From assembly GCA_003559475.1 (NCBI GenBank), contig PWLF01000100.1:1-34204 (forward strand): 34,204 nt of DNA, given 5' to 3'. The DNA comes from Bacteroidales bacterium. GTDB lineage: Bacteria; Bacteroidota; Bacteroidia; Bacteroidales; UBA7960. Below are positions 9,157 through 16,870 of the stretch, piece by piece. Position 1 is the first letter of the stretch. Every line of letters starts with the position of its first letter. The position numbers and the translations under genes are program-made. Under the pieces are notes generated by a model. The model was given only the letters and a program-made list of their open reading frames with translations, was not told where the DNA came from and did no database searches.

Positions 9157-10464
9157 ATGGCAAATATAGTAGCATTAGTAGGAAGACCTAACGTTGGTAA
9201 ATCAACTCTTTTCAATCGCTTGACAAAGACAAGGCATGCTATTATTGATCCTACTGCAGGCGTTACAAGAGACAGGCATTATGGTCATTCCGACTGGAAT
9301 GGTGTTGAATTTTCAGTTATTGATACCGGAGGTTATGTTATTGGTTCTGATGATTTATACGAAACTCAAATTCGAAAACAAGTTGAAATTGCTGTTGAAG
9401 AAGCTGATATAATACTTTTTTTGGTTGATGTTATTGAAGGTTTAACATCTATGGATAAAGATGTTGCAGGATGGTTAAGAAAGTCCGGAAAAAAATGCTT
9501 TTTGGTTGCAAATAAAGCAGATAACTCAAAATTATTTTATGACGCATCACAATTTTATGAACTTGGCATGGACCCAATATATCCTGTTTCATCAATAAAT
9601 GGCTCAGGAACAGGAGATTTGTTAGATGATGTGGTAAGCGTGTTTAAAACAAATATTGAAAAGGAGGAGTCAGAAGATATTCCAAAGCTTGCAGTAGTTG
9701 GAAAACCTAACGTAGGTAAATCATCTCTTATAAATACTTTATTTGGAGAGGAAAGGAATATTGTTACTCCTGCTGCAGGAACAACAAGAGATTCTATTTA
9801 TTCGAGGTATTCCGGTTTTGGATTTGACTTCTTTATGATTGATACAGCAGGCATTAGAAAAAAAGGCAAAGTACACGAAAATATTGAATTTTATAGTGTT
9901 TTAAGATCTATCAGATCCATAGAGCAATCGGATGTATGTATTATTATGATTGATGCACAACAAGGGATGGAGGCTCAGGATTTGAATATATTTTCCCTGG
10001 CAAAAAGAAATAACAAAGGCGTCGTACTAGTAGTTAATAAATGGGATTTGATAGAGAAAGAAACAAAAACCCTTAAAAACTTTGAATCATCAATATTACA
10101 AAAAATATCTCCCTTTAAAGATGTTCCTATAATATTTACATCTGTTAAAAATCGTCAAAGAGTTATTAAAGCTATCGAAACAGCTCTTAAAGTATATGAA
10201 AACAGAAGGCGCAAAGTAACAACCAGGAAGTTAAACGAATTTCTGTTACCGATAATTGAAAAAAATCCACCACCTATATATAAGGGCAAACAAATAAAGG
10301 TAAAATACATTACTCAGCTACCTCTTTATTATCCATCTTTTGTCTTCTTCTGTAATTTACCTCAATATATAAAAGACCCCTATAAACGCTTTGTCGAAAA
10401 CAAAATAAGAAGCAACTGGGATTTCAAAGGTGTTCCGATGACTTTGTATTTTAGAAAAAAATAA
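9157..10464 (+). CDS. der: Ribosome-associated GTPase Der (EngA)
   Basis: Der has two tandem GTPase domains and acts in large ribosomal subunit assembly. Both P-loops are visible: GRPNVGKS near residues 9-16 and GKPNVGKS near 182-189. Each is followed by its own switch (GVTRD, GTTRD), DTGG/DTAG and NKAD/NKWD motifs. The C-terminal KH-like domain spans about 350-435. At 435 residues it has the normal family length. It follows era by 5 bp, making a two-GTPase ribosome-assembly operon, and is followed 13 bp later by an S4-domain gene. Confidence 0.97.
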   Translation: MANIVALVGRPNVGKSTLFNRLTKTRHAIIDPTAGVTRDRHYGHSDWNGVEFSVIDTGGYVIGSDDLYETQIRKQVEIAVEEADIILFLVDVIEGLTSMDKDVAGWLRKSGKKCFLVANKADNSKLFYDASQFYELGMDPIYPVSSINGSGTGDLLDDVVSVFKTNIEKEESEDIPKLAVVGKPNVGKSSLINTLFGEERNIVTPAAGTTRDSIYSRYSGFGFDFFMIDTAGIRKKGKVHENIEFYSVLRSIRSIEQSDVCIIMIDAQQGMEAQDLNIFSLAKRNNKGVVLVVNKWDLIEKETKTLKNFESSILQKISPFKDVPIIFTSVKNRQRVIKAIETALKVYENRRRKVTTRKLNEFLLPIIEKNPPPIYKGKQIKVKYITQLPLYYPSFVFFCNLPQYIKDPYKRFVENKIRSNWDFKGVPMTLYFRKK

Positions 10465-10473
10465 GTATTTTTG
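10443..10473 (+). promoter_or_regulatory. Candidate internal promoter for the S4-domain gene
   Basis: TTTG at 10443-10446, then 19 bases, then TATTTTTG at 10466-10473 match TTG-N19-TAnnTTTG. The site overlaps the end of der and sits only 4 bp before the next ATG, so a transcript from it would be leaderless or nearly so. In an AT-rich region such a match can arise by chance. Confidence 0.35.
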
Positions 10474-10477
10474 TTTT

Positions 10478-10867
10478 ATGTCACAAAACAAATCAAATTC
10501 TGCAAGAATAGATAAGTGGCTTTGGTGTGTAAGGCTATTTAAAACCCGTAGCCTTGCAACTCGAGCATGCCGGTCAGGAAAGATAAAAATTGATAATGAA
10601 GATGTTAAACCTTCAAGGGAAATATCTGAAGGCACTATTATAACTATTAAATCCGGAGCTATAGAAAAAACAGTTAAAGTTAAAGAATTGCTTAATAAAC
10701 GTGTTGGAGCCAAGCTTGTAGATAAATTTATGGAAGATCTAACACCAGAAGAGGAATATAAAAAGATAGAGCTTATAAAAAGTCAATCTGTTTTAAAACG
10801 TCCTAAAGGCTTAGGAAGGCCAACTAAAAAAGAAAGAAGAGAGATAGATGACTGGCTAAACAAGTAA
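10478..10867 (+). CDS. hslR: S4 domain RNA-binding protein, Hsp15 (HslR) family
   Basis: A 129-residue basic protein beginning with the S4 RNA-binding fold: RIDKWLWCVRLFKTRSLAT near residues 10-28, then GKIKIDNEDVKPSREI. The charged C-terminal tail includes RPKGLGRPTKKERREIDDW. This is the signature of the Hsp15/HslR family, which in Escherichia coli binds stalled 50S subunits carrying nascent chains. It follows era and der, both ribosome-assembly GTPases, which fits a ribosome-linked role. It converges on recN, with only 4 bp between the stop codons. The exact physiological role in Bacteroidota is inferred from the family. Confidence 0.88.
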   Translation: MSQNKSNSARIDKWLWCVRLFKTRSLATRACRSGKIKIDNEDVKPSREISEGTIITIKSGAIEKTVKVKELLNKRVGAKLVDKFMEDLTPEEEYKKIELIKSQSVLKRPKGLGRPTKKERREIDDWLNK

Positions 10868-10871
10868 AGTT

Positions 10872-12533
10872 TTAATTTTTTCCTATCATCTCCTCTGCCG
10901 TTTTTCTTGCAGAATCAGTCAAATTTTCACCTCCAAGCATCTTAGCAATCTCTTCTATCCTTTCATTTTCACTAAGTTTTTTTATCTTAGTCTTAGTTGC
11001 TTTATTCTCATCAACTTTATATACAAAATAATGAGATTTTCCTCTTGAAGCGATTTGTGGAAGATGGGTAATACTAAGGACTTGCATGTTTTCCGACATA
11101 TTATCAAAAATTGAGGAAATTTTTGATGCGACTTCTCCTGATACTCCGGTATCAATTTCATCAAAAATCACTGTAGGCAAAACTCTTTTTTCCGTAACCA
11201 ACGACTTAATACTCAACATAAGTCTTGATATCTCCCCTCCTGAAGCGACTTTTGAAATATCCTGCATTTCACTGCCAAGATTAGCACTAAATTTGAACCT
11301 AATAAAATCCAACCCAAAAGGTCCTGGCTCATCCAGCCTGTTATGCTCAATTTTAAATTGTGCATTTGGTATTCCTAAACTACGCAATAATTCAGATATT
11401 CGATTATTAACTACCTTAAAATTATTTTGCCTTGATTCAGAGAGTTTTTCTCCTAATTCAAAAACCTCTTTTTCACATTCTAACAATTTTTCTTTTATAG
11501 ACTCGATTTCTTCATCCATAAACTCAATCTCGTTGATTTTATTCTCATAGTCTTCTTTAATATCAACAAGTTCATCTATTTCTGACGCTCCATGTTTCAT
11601 TATCAATTTATTTATAGAATCAATCTTTTCCGTTAGCAAAGCAGAACGCTCCGGATCATATATTATTGATTCCGCAGACAATGATAATTCATTCCCTATA
11701 TCTTTAATTTCGATGTATGCAGACTTAATTCTACTTAAAATATCCGAGTATTTTTTATCATATTTATCTATAGATAAAACTATATTTTGCAGGTTAGTCA
11801 ACTGTTCTAAAATATTATTATCCGAGTCAGCCAGCAGATAATGTGCATTTTGAAGATTTTGCTTGATTTCAGATGCATTTTCAAGAACGTTTAATTCACT
11901 TTCCATTTCCTTGTAATTTTCAATTTGATCTAATCCTGCTTTTTCAAGTTCTTCATATTGAAATTTGTAGTAATCAAGGTTTGCTCTGGTTTCCTTTTCT
12001 TTCTCCGTTAACTCATTCAGCTTGTTTTTTAAGTTGTTAAATTCTGCATATTTTAATTTATAATCATTCAACAACTTATGATGACCACAAAAGCTATCCA
12101 AAACATTAAACTGAAAATATGTTTTATTTAAAAGAAGACTTTCATGCTGGGAGTGTATATCAACAAGTTTTTCAGAGATATTTTTTAAAACATTTAGGTT
12201 GACAGGTGTATCGTTGATAAAAGCTCTGGATTTACCCTGGGGATTAATTTCCCGCCTTAATATGGTTTGGTCATCATAATCAAGTTCATATTTTTCAAAA
12301 GTATCTTCTAAGCCATAATCTTTAATTAAAAAAGTTCCTTCGACAATGCATTTTAGCTCTTTATCATGCAAAACTTTCGTGTCAGCTCTTTGTCCAAGTA
12401 TAAGCGACAATGCTCCAACCAAGATAGATTTTCCTGCTCCGGTTTCTCCTGTAATAATTGAAAAACCTCTGTCAAAATCAATATCAAGCTTTTCAATCAG
12501 GGCATAATTTTCAATCAATAAGTGTTTTAACAT
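10872..12533 (-). CDS. recN: DNA repair protein RecN
   Basis: RecN is an SMC-like ATPase used in recombinational repair of double-strand breaks. The 553-residue protein has an N-terminal ATP-binding half with Walker A GETGAGKS (residues 29-36). A long heptad-rich coiled-coil region follows (about 150-380), then a C-terminal half with the ABC signature VASGGEISR and Walker B TVIFDEID, then SITHLPQIAS. The length and domain order are normal. It is preceded on the same strand by acyP with a 30-bp gap, so the two are probably one transcript. I saw no LexA-like operator that I could support. Confidence 0.96.
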   Translation of the reverse strand: MLKHLLIENYALIEKLDIDFDRGFSIITGETGAGKSILVGALSLILGQRADTKVLHDKELKCIVEGTFLIKDYGLEDTFEKYELDYDDQTILRREINPQGKSRAFINDTPVNLNVLKNISEKLVDIHSQHESLLLNKTYFQFNVLDSFCGHHKLLNDYKLKYAEFNNLKNKLNELTEKEKETRANLDYYKFQYEELEKAGLDQIENYKEMESELNVLENASEIKQNLQNAHYLLADSDNNILEQLTNLQNIVLSIDKYDKKYSDILSRIKSAYIEIKDIGNELSLSAESIIYDPERSALLTEKIDSINKLIMKHGASEIDELVDIKEDYENKINEIEFMDEEIESIKEKLLECEKEVFELGEKLSESRQNNFKVVNNRISELLRSLGIPNAQFKIEHNRLDEPGPFGLDFIRFKFSANLGSEMQDISKVASGGEISRLMLSIKSLVTEKRVLPTVIFDEIDTGVSGEVASKISSIFDNMSENMQVLSITHLPQIASRGKSHYFVYKVDENKATKTKIKKLSENERIEEIAKMLGGENLTDSARKTAEEMIGKN

Positions 12534-12563
12534 AGCTGTTATTTTTAAAATGTTAATTTGGGT

Positions 12564-12833
12564 TTATTTTATAACAAAATTCTCAAATTGCCTCTCAGAG
12601 ATATATTCAACATCAACTTCATCAACGCGAGCAGAACTTGGTCCGGTTTTACACCACTGAATAAATTTTTCAATGTTTTCCTTATCTCCTTGAGCTTCAA
12701 CAAAAACTGAGCCGTCATGCATGTTTTTTACATAACCTTTGATATTAAGGCTTTCGGCTGTTACTTTAGTACTATACCTAAAGCCGACATTTTGAACTAA
12801 ACCATAAATATTAACCTTAATGGATATTTTCAT
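12564..12833 (-). CDS. acyP: Acylphosphatase
   Basis: An 89-residue acylphosphatase, which hydrolyses acyl phosphates such as acetyl phosphate or carbamoyl phosphate. The catalytic Arg19 lies in VQNVGFR and the catalytic Asn37 in GYVKNMHDGSV, both in their expected places, and the size is standard. The usual VQGVGFR motif reads VQNVGFR here. It is a small cytosolic alpha/beta sandwich enzyme. It is upstream of recN on the same strand and divergent from the DUF5606 gene. Its physiological substrate is unknown, as is usual for bacterial acylphosphatases. Confidence 0.94.
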   Translation of the reverse strand: MKISIKVNIYGLVQNVGFRYSTKVTAESLNIKGYVKNMHDGSVFVEAQGDKENIEKFIQWCKTGPSSARVDEVDVEYISERQFENFVIK

Positions 12834-12876
12834 AAAAAATTATTGAATTATCATTAAATATAAATTATTATTATTG

Positions 12877-12884
12877 TATTTTTG
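12877..12884 (+). promoter_or_regulatory. Candidate -7 box for the DUF5606 gene
   Basis: TATTTTTG matches TAnnTTTG in the gap between the divergent acyP and DUF5606 genes, 56 bp before the ATG. No TTG lies 19 bp upstream, so support is partial. Confidence 0.3.
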
Positions 12885-12940
12885 CATGAATTTTTTTCCA
12901 AAATTATAAAAAAAGTATTTGAAAACTAAATAAATGTTTT

Positions 12941-13495
12941 ATGGATCTTAGTAAAATTCTTTCAGTATCAGGTAAAAGTGGTCTTTATAAAATTATTTCA
13001 CAAACAAACAATAATATTATAGCCGAATCACTTGATGATGGTAAGAGAATACCAATTTTTACAACAAATCCTTCTTCAACACTTGAGGATATTAGTGTAT
13101 ATACAAAAGAAAAAGATATACCTTTAAAAGAAGTGTTCTGGAAGATATTCCAAACTGAAGACGGAAAAAAAACAGGCGTTAATCATAAAGCCGGCAACAA
13201 AGAATTAAGCGATTATTTTGAAAATATTCTTCCCGATTATGACAAAGAAAGGGTCTACCCTTCCGACATTAAAAAGATAATAAAGTGGTACAATATACTT
13301 CTTGAAAAAGACCTTATAACCGAGCCTAAAGACGAAGAGGAAGAAGAAAAAGAAGAAAAAAAGGAAGAAAAGGCTGAAGAGGACGAAAAAAAGAAAAAAG
13401 AGAATAAAGAGAAGAGTGTAAAAAAAACCAAAACAAGCGAAAATAAAAAAACACCTAAAGAAAAACCTAAAGATAATTCTAAAAATCAAAAATAA
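12941..13495 (+). CDS. DUF5606 family protein with Lys/Glu-rich tail
   Basis: Residues 1-125 match what I recall of DUF5606, a small conserved domain of unknown function in Bacteroidota: it begins [17 protein letters not shown] and has an ESLDDGKR segment, and a conserved [13 protein letters not shown] helix precedes the tail. Residues 126-184 are a low-complexity tail, first Glu/Lys alternating and then Lys-rich, predicted to be disordered. There is no signal peptide, so it is cytosolic. It precedes pyrD by 11 bp and may be co-transcribed with it. No function can be assigned; the SH3-like opening and charged tail could suit a nucleic-acid or protein contact, but that is speculation. Confidence 0.8.
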   Translation: MDLSKILSVSGKSGLYKIISQTNNNIIAESLDDGKRIPIFTTNPSSTLEDISVYTKEKDIPLKEVFWKIFQTEDGKKTGVNHKAGNKELSDYFENILPDYDKERVYPSDIKKIIKWYNILLEKDLITEPKDEEEEEKEEKKEEKAEEDEKKKKENKEKSVKKTKTSENKKTPKEKPKDNSKNQK

Positions 13496-13506
13496 TAGTA
13501 CAAATA

Positions 13507-14544
13507 ATGTACAAAAATATTATAAGACCTATATTATTCTGCTTTTTTAAACCGGAGAGCATACACTTTTTGGTTGTTAAGGGTTTAAAACTAACCTTTT
13601 CTATTCCCGGAGTAGCTTTTTTAGTAAAGAGTTTTTTTTGTGTAAATTATCCTAAACTAAAAAGAGAATTATTTGGGCTTAATTTTGATAATCCTGTCGG
13701 GATGGCTGCCGGATTTGACAAGGAAGCTAACTTGTATAATGAGCTTAAAAACTTTGGATTTAGTCATATTGAAATAGGAACCGTTACCCCGAAAGGTCAA
13801 AAAGGAAATCCCAAACCTCGCTTATTTAGATTAACAAAAGATAAGGCTTTGATAAACCGCATGGGTTTTAATAATAAAGGTGTAAAAAAAGCAGCTGAAA
13901 ACTTAAAAAAAAATAAACCTGAAATTATTATCGGTTGCAATATTGGAAAAAATACAGATACACCAAATGAAGATGCCGTAAATGATTATTGTGAAGTTTT
14001 TGATTATTTACACGAGTATGTTGATTATTTTGTTGTTAACATAAGTTGCCCTAATATTAAAGACCTTGATAAACTTCAAAACAAGGATAACACAAAAGAT
14101 ATCATTATACAACTGCAGAATATCAACAATGATAAGCCCAAAAAAAAGCCATTACTGATAAAAATCAGCCCTGACCTTAATGAACAACAAATAGATGATA
14201 TAATTGATGTTGTTAAAGAGACAAAAATTGACGGTATTGTTGCTACAAATACTACTACCAAAAGAGATAACCTGTTTACCAATAAAAACAAAGTAGAAAA
14301 AATAGGAAATGGTGGCTTAAGTGGACAACCAATAAAAAATAGATCTACAGAAGTTATAAGATATATTTCCAAAAAAACTGAAGGAAAAGTTCCAATTATA
14401 GGTGTTGGCGGAATTTTTTCACCAAAAGATGCAGCAGAAAAACTTGAAGCCGGAGCATCTTTAATTCAAGGCTATACAGGTTTTATTTATGAAGGTCCGG
14501 GATTTGTAAAAAAAATCAACAAGTATTTAAAAAAGTTAAAATAA
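13507..14544 (+). CDS. pyrD: Dihydroorotate dehydrogenase, class 2-type architecture
   Basis: PyrD oxidises dihydroorotate to orotate in pyrimidine synthesis using FMN; class 2 enzymes pass electrons to quinone at the inner membrane. The 345-residue protein has the class 2 N-terminal extension (amphipathic, with an FKPESIHF segment) and the class 2 signature around residues 59-110 ([12 protein letters not shown], then [15 protein letters not shown]). INRMGFNN and IGVGGI motifs are present. The catalytic-base position reads NISCPN, with Cys181 where characterised class 2 enzymes have Ser; Cys is typical of class 1. It is preceded by the DUF5606 gene. The 3' flank contains a short imperfect direct repeat. 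Confidence 0.93.
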   Translation: MYKNIIRPILFCFFKPESIHFLVVKGLKLTFSIPGVAFLVKSFFCVNYPKLKRELFGLNFDNPVGMAAGFDKEANLYNELKNFGFSHIEIGTVTPKGQKGNPKPRLFRLTKDKALINRMGFNNKGVKKAAENLKKNKPEIIIGCNIGKNTDTPNEDAVNDYCEVFDYLHEYVDYFVVNISCPNIKDLDKLQNKDNTKDIIIQLQNINNDKPKKKPLLIKISPDLNEQQIDDIIDVVKETKIDGIVATNTTTKRDNLFTNKNKVEKIGNGGLSGQPIKNRSTEVIRYISKKTEGKVPIIGVGGIFSPKDAAEKLEAGASLIQGYTGFIYEGPGFVKKINKYLKKLK

Positions 14545-14687
14545 AAGAATTTCACAACTCCTTTTACCTCATCCCCTATACTATCAAGCGACTTGGTCAT
14601 TTCGAGCGGAGCGACAGCGACTTGGCTGTATTACTGTGTTGTTGGTAAAAAATCAAAATAAAATTATTTCACCACTCCTTTTACCTC
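14536..14687. repeat. Imperfect direct repeat at the pyrD 3' end with a dispersed-type GC-rich motif
   Basis: About 35 bp at 14536-14570, covering the pyrD stop codon and containing CTCCTTTTACCTC, is repeated at 14652-14687 with a few changes, roughly 117 bp apart. Between the copies is TCATTTCGAGCGGAGCG (from 14598), which resembles short dispersed motifs I recall from Bacteroidota intergenic DNA. A 10-bp AGCGACTTGG occurs twice around it. The region 14545-14823 holds no gene that I can support. Confidence 0.5.
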
Positions 14688-14823
14688 TGATTCTCTTCAC
14701 ACTGGTTGATTAATGAACTTTTTTTAATAATTAAACGTTAGTAATATAAGGAGGTTCATAAAAAAACATTATAATTCTGCTTGAATTAATAAAGTCAATA
14801 GCAAACCTTATACATTATTTGAT

Positions 14824-16080
14824 ATGACTTTAAAAATTATAAATAATACACTTTTATTCTTTACGCTTTCCTTTTATTCATTGGCGGAAAATAACAGTAA
14901 TTTTGAATTCACCACAAACAGAAATTCAGCAAGAATCAATGTTCAAACTGCTCATAATTTAGTTATTGTTCCTCTACGAATCAATAATGGACCACCACTT
15001 AATTTCATTTTAGACTCCGGTGTTAATAAGACTATTTTAACTGAACCACTTATTGCCGTTGCTTTGGATTTGGAAGGAGACAGAAATGTAAATATTCTGG
15101 GGTTGGGAGGTGAAAGGGTTATTAGAGGCATCCGAATCCCTGACACATCAATAGATATCGGAAGTATTCGTGGCAAAGGTTTAGATTTGATTGTAATAGA
15201 TGACGAGGTATTCAATCTCTCAGAAATATTTGGCTTTCCTGTTCATGGGATTATTGGCTACGATTTTTTAAAAGAATTTCCTATTCTTATTAATTATGAG
15301 TACGGATATATTAGAGTATACAGAGACAGGGACTATCGGGTAAGGAGAAGAAGTCATATTATGCCAATTAAACTGCATAACAATAAACCATATATAAATG
15401 TCCGTCTACAAGGAATAAACGACTCAATAATGGATTTATCGTTGTTGGTTGATTTAGGCGCCAGTCATACATTATTTTTAAATAATAAATATGATTTTTT
15501 GACCGGAGATTCCACAATAACTTCATTTATAGGAAAAGGTATTAGTGGTGAAATGACAGGAAAGGAAGGCAGAGTAAATAATATTGAATTAGAGGATATT
15601 GAAATTAGAGATATTATTGTAGCATATCCTGATACTGAAAGTCGAATATGGACTGAAAAGCTTAATATTGAATGGGATGGGTTAATTGGTGGTGGTCTGT
15701 TTAGTAGATTTGATGTAGTTATTGATTATCAGTCAAAGAAACTTATATTAAGAAAAAATTTAAAATTTGATGAACCTTTCAAACCTAACTTAAGCGGATT
15801 AGATATAATAGCAAAAGGCCCTGATTTTAATATATTTAAAATATCTTATGTAAGACCTTCTTCCGTGGCTTATGAAGCAGGTTTAAAAGCAAATGACAGA
15901 ATTATTAGTTTGAATGGTAAAAATTATAAAAACACAACACTTCAAGATATATATGATACTTTGAGTTCAACGCCCGGAACCGAAATATCTGTTGTTATCC
16001 AAAGAAAAAAATATAATAAAAATAAAGGTGAAAAAATTAAAAACCATTTTTTCACCTTTAATCTAAGACAAGATATTTAA
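14824..16080 (+). CDS. Retropepsin-like aspartic protease with PDZ domain, predicted secreted
   Basis: A 418-residue protein with an N-terminal signal peptide (about 1-21), two pepsin/retropepsin-like halves and a C-terminal PDZ domain (about 330-405). The first half carries FILDSG at residues 61-66, consistent with an active-site aspartate. It closes with IIGYDFLKEF. The second half has LLVDLGASHT at 207-216, where the usual DTG/DSG triplet is DLG, and closes with LIGGGLFSRFDVVIDY. Such proteins are common in Bacteroidota and are probably periplasmic or envelope proteases, with the PDZ domain binding substrate. It faces sodB, with the stops 2 bp apart. Activity is uncertain because of the altered second triplet. 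No partner gene is adjacent. Confidence 0.82.
   Translation: MTLKIINNTLLFFTLSFYSLAENNSNFEFTTNRNSARINVQTAHNLVIVPLRINNGPPLNFILDSGVNKTILTEPLIAVALDLEGDRNVNILGLGGERVIRGIRIPDTSIDIGSIRGKGLDLIVIDDEVFNLSEIFGFPVHGIIGYDFLKEFPILINYEYGYIRVYRDRDYRVRRRSHIMPIKLHNNKPYINVRLQGINDSIMDLSLLVDLGASHTLFLNNKYDFLTGDSTITSFIGKGISGEMTGKEGRVNNIELEDIEIRDIIVAYPDTESRIWTEKLNIEWDGLIGGGLFSRFDVVIDYQSKKLILRKNLKFDEPFKPNLSGLDIIAKGPDFNIFKISYVRPSSVAYEAGLKANDRIISLNGKNYKNTTLQDIYDTLSSTPGTEISVVIQRKKYNKNKGEKIKNHFFTFNLRQDI
16023..16060 (-). terminator. 15-bp stem-loop between convergent genes, probable sodB terminator
   Basis: A perfect 15-bp inverted repeat (16023-16037 with 16046-16060, core AAAGGTGAAAAAAT) encloses an 8-base loop. On the minus strand the stem is followed by a T-rich stretch, as expected for a terminator of sodB, whose stop lies 23 bp away. 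The stem lies inside the last codons of the convergent aspartic protease gene. Confidence 0.6.
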
Positions 16081-16082
16081 AA

Positions 16083-16670
16083 CTATTGTTTGAATCTCTT
16101 TTCAACAATATCCCAGTTAACAATTTTCCAAAAAGCATTAATGTAATCCGGTCTTCTGTTTTGATAATCAAGATAGTAGGCATGCTCCCACACATCACAT
16201 GTTAATAAAGGCGTATTGCCATCTTGTAAAGGATTTTCAGCATTACTCTTTTGAACTATATCTAAAGAACCGTCTTTTGTTTTAATGAGCCAAGCCCAGC
16301 CTGAGCCAAACAAGGTAGTTGCAGCATGAGAAAAATCATCCATAAACTGTTCAAAAGAACCGTACTTCTGTTCAATTGCTTTTAACAAATCGCCTGAGGG
16401 TTTTCTGTCTTCATCTCCATTGGGTGAGAAACTCTCAAAATAAAAAGTATGATTCCAAACCTGAGCAGCATTATTAAAAATTCCTCCTTCAGATTTCTGA
16501 ACTATTTGTTCAAGAGTAGCTCCTTCAAAAGCACTACCCTTTATAAGATCATTTAGCTTATTAACATAAGTTTGATGGTGCTTACCATAATGGAACTCTA
16601 TAGTCTTTTGAGAAATATGTGGTTCAAGCGCATCAAACGAATAAGGAAGTTTTGGCAATTCAAATTTCAT
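16083..16670 (-). CDS. sodB: Superoxide dismutase, Fe/Mn family
   Basis: A 195-residue superoxide dismutase that converts superoxide to hydrogen peroxide and oxygen. All four metal ligands are visible: His27 (EFHYGKHH), His74 (VWNHTFY), Asp159 and His163 (CDVWEHAYY). Gln70 in NNAAQVWNH sits at the position that is typical of iron or cambialistic enzymes. There is no signal peptide, so it is cytosolic. It has its own promoter-like -7 box upstream and a stem-loop downstream, consistent with a single-gene transcript. Metal preference from Gln70 is an inference. Confidence 0.96.
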   Translation of the reverse strand: MKFELPKLPYSFDALEPHISQKTIEFHYGKHHQTYVNKLNDLIKGSAFEGATLEQIVQKSEGGIFNNAAQVWNHTFYFESFSPNGDEDRKPSGDLLKAIEQKYGSFEQFMDDFSHAATTLFGSGWAWLIKTKDGSLDIVQKSNAENPLQDGNTPLLTCDVWEHAYYLDYQNRRPDYINAFWKIVNWDIVEKRFKQ

Positions 16671-16702
16671 AATACATTTTTTTTATTTATTAATATTTTT
16701 AA

Positions 16703-16710
16703 CAAATATA
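16703..16710 (-). promoter_or_regulatory. -7 box (TATATTTG) for sodB
   Basis: TATATTTG on the minus strand fits TAnnTTTG and lies 32 bp before the sodB ATG. At the 19-bp spacing the -33 position reads TTA rather than TTG. The rest of the gap to 16870 holds only AT-rich DNA and a 10-bp palindrome CTTACGTAAG at 16781-16790. Confidence 0.45.
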
Positions 16711-16870
16711 ATGATTTTTTTTTAAAGAATAAGAATTAATTGTTTTGTTGGTTTTTAAACTATATCATTAATCAAATTTTCTTACGTAAGTCACGAATAA
16801 AGATAAAACTAAGGCTTTCCGTTGATAATTTTTAAAATTTAAACATCAAGGATTAAATAGGAATTTGGAT

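Noticed and set aside
10357-10713. 118-codon minus-strand frame across der and the S4 gene
   Set aside because: It overlaps two well-supported genes on the other strand and shows no family pattern.
13205-13489. Phe-rich open frame opposite the DUF5606 tail
   Set aside because: It is the antisense of a Lys/Glu low-complexity tail, which always yields long Phe/Leu frames.
16781-16790. Perfect palindrome CTTACGTAAG upstream of sodB
   Set aside because: A lone 10-bp palindrome about 70 bp upstream of the -7 box is not enough evidence for an operator.
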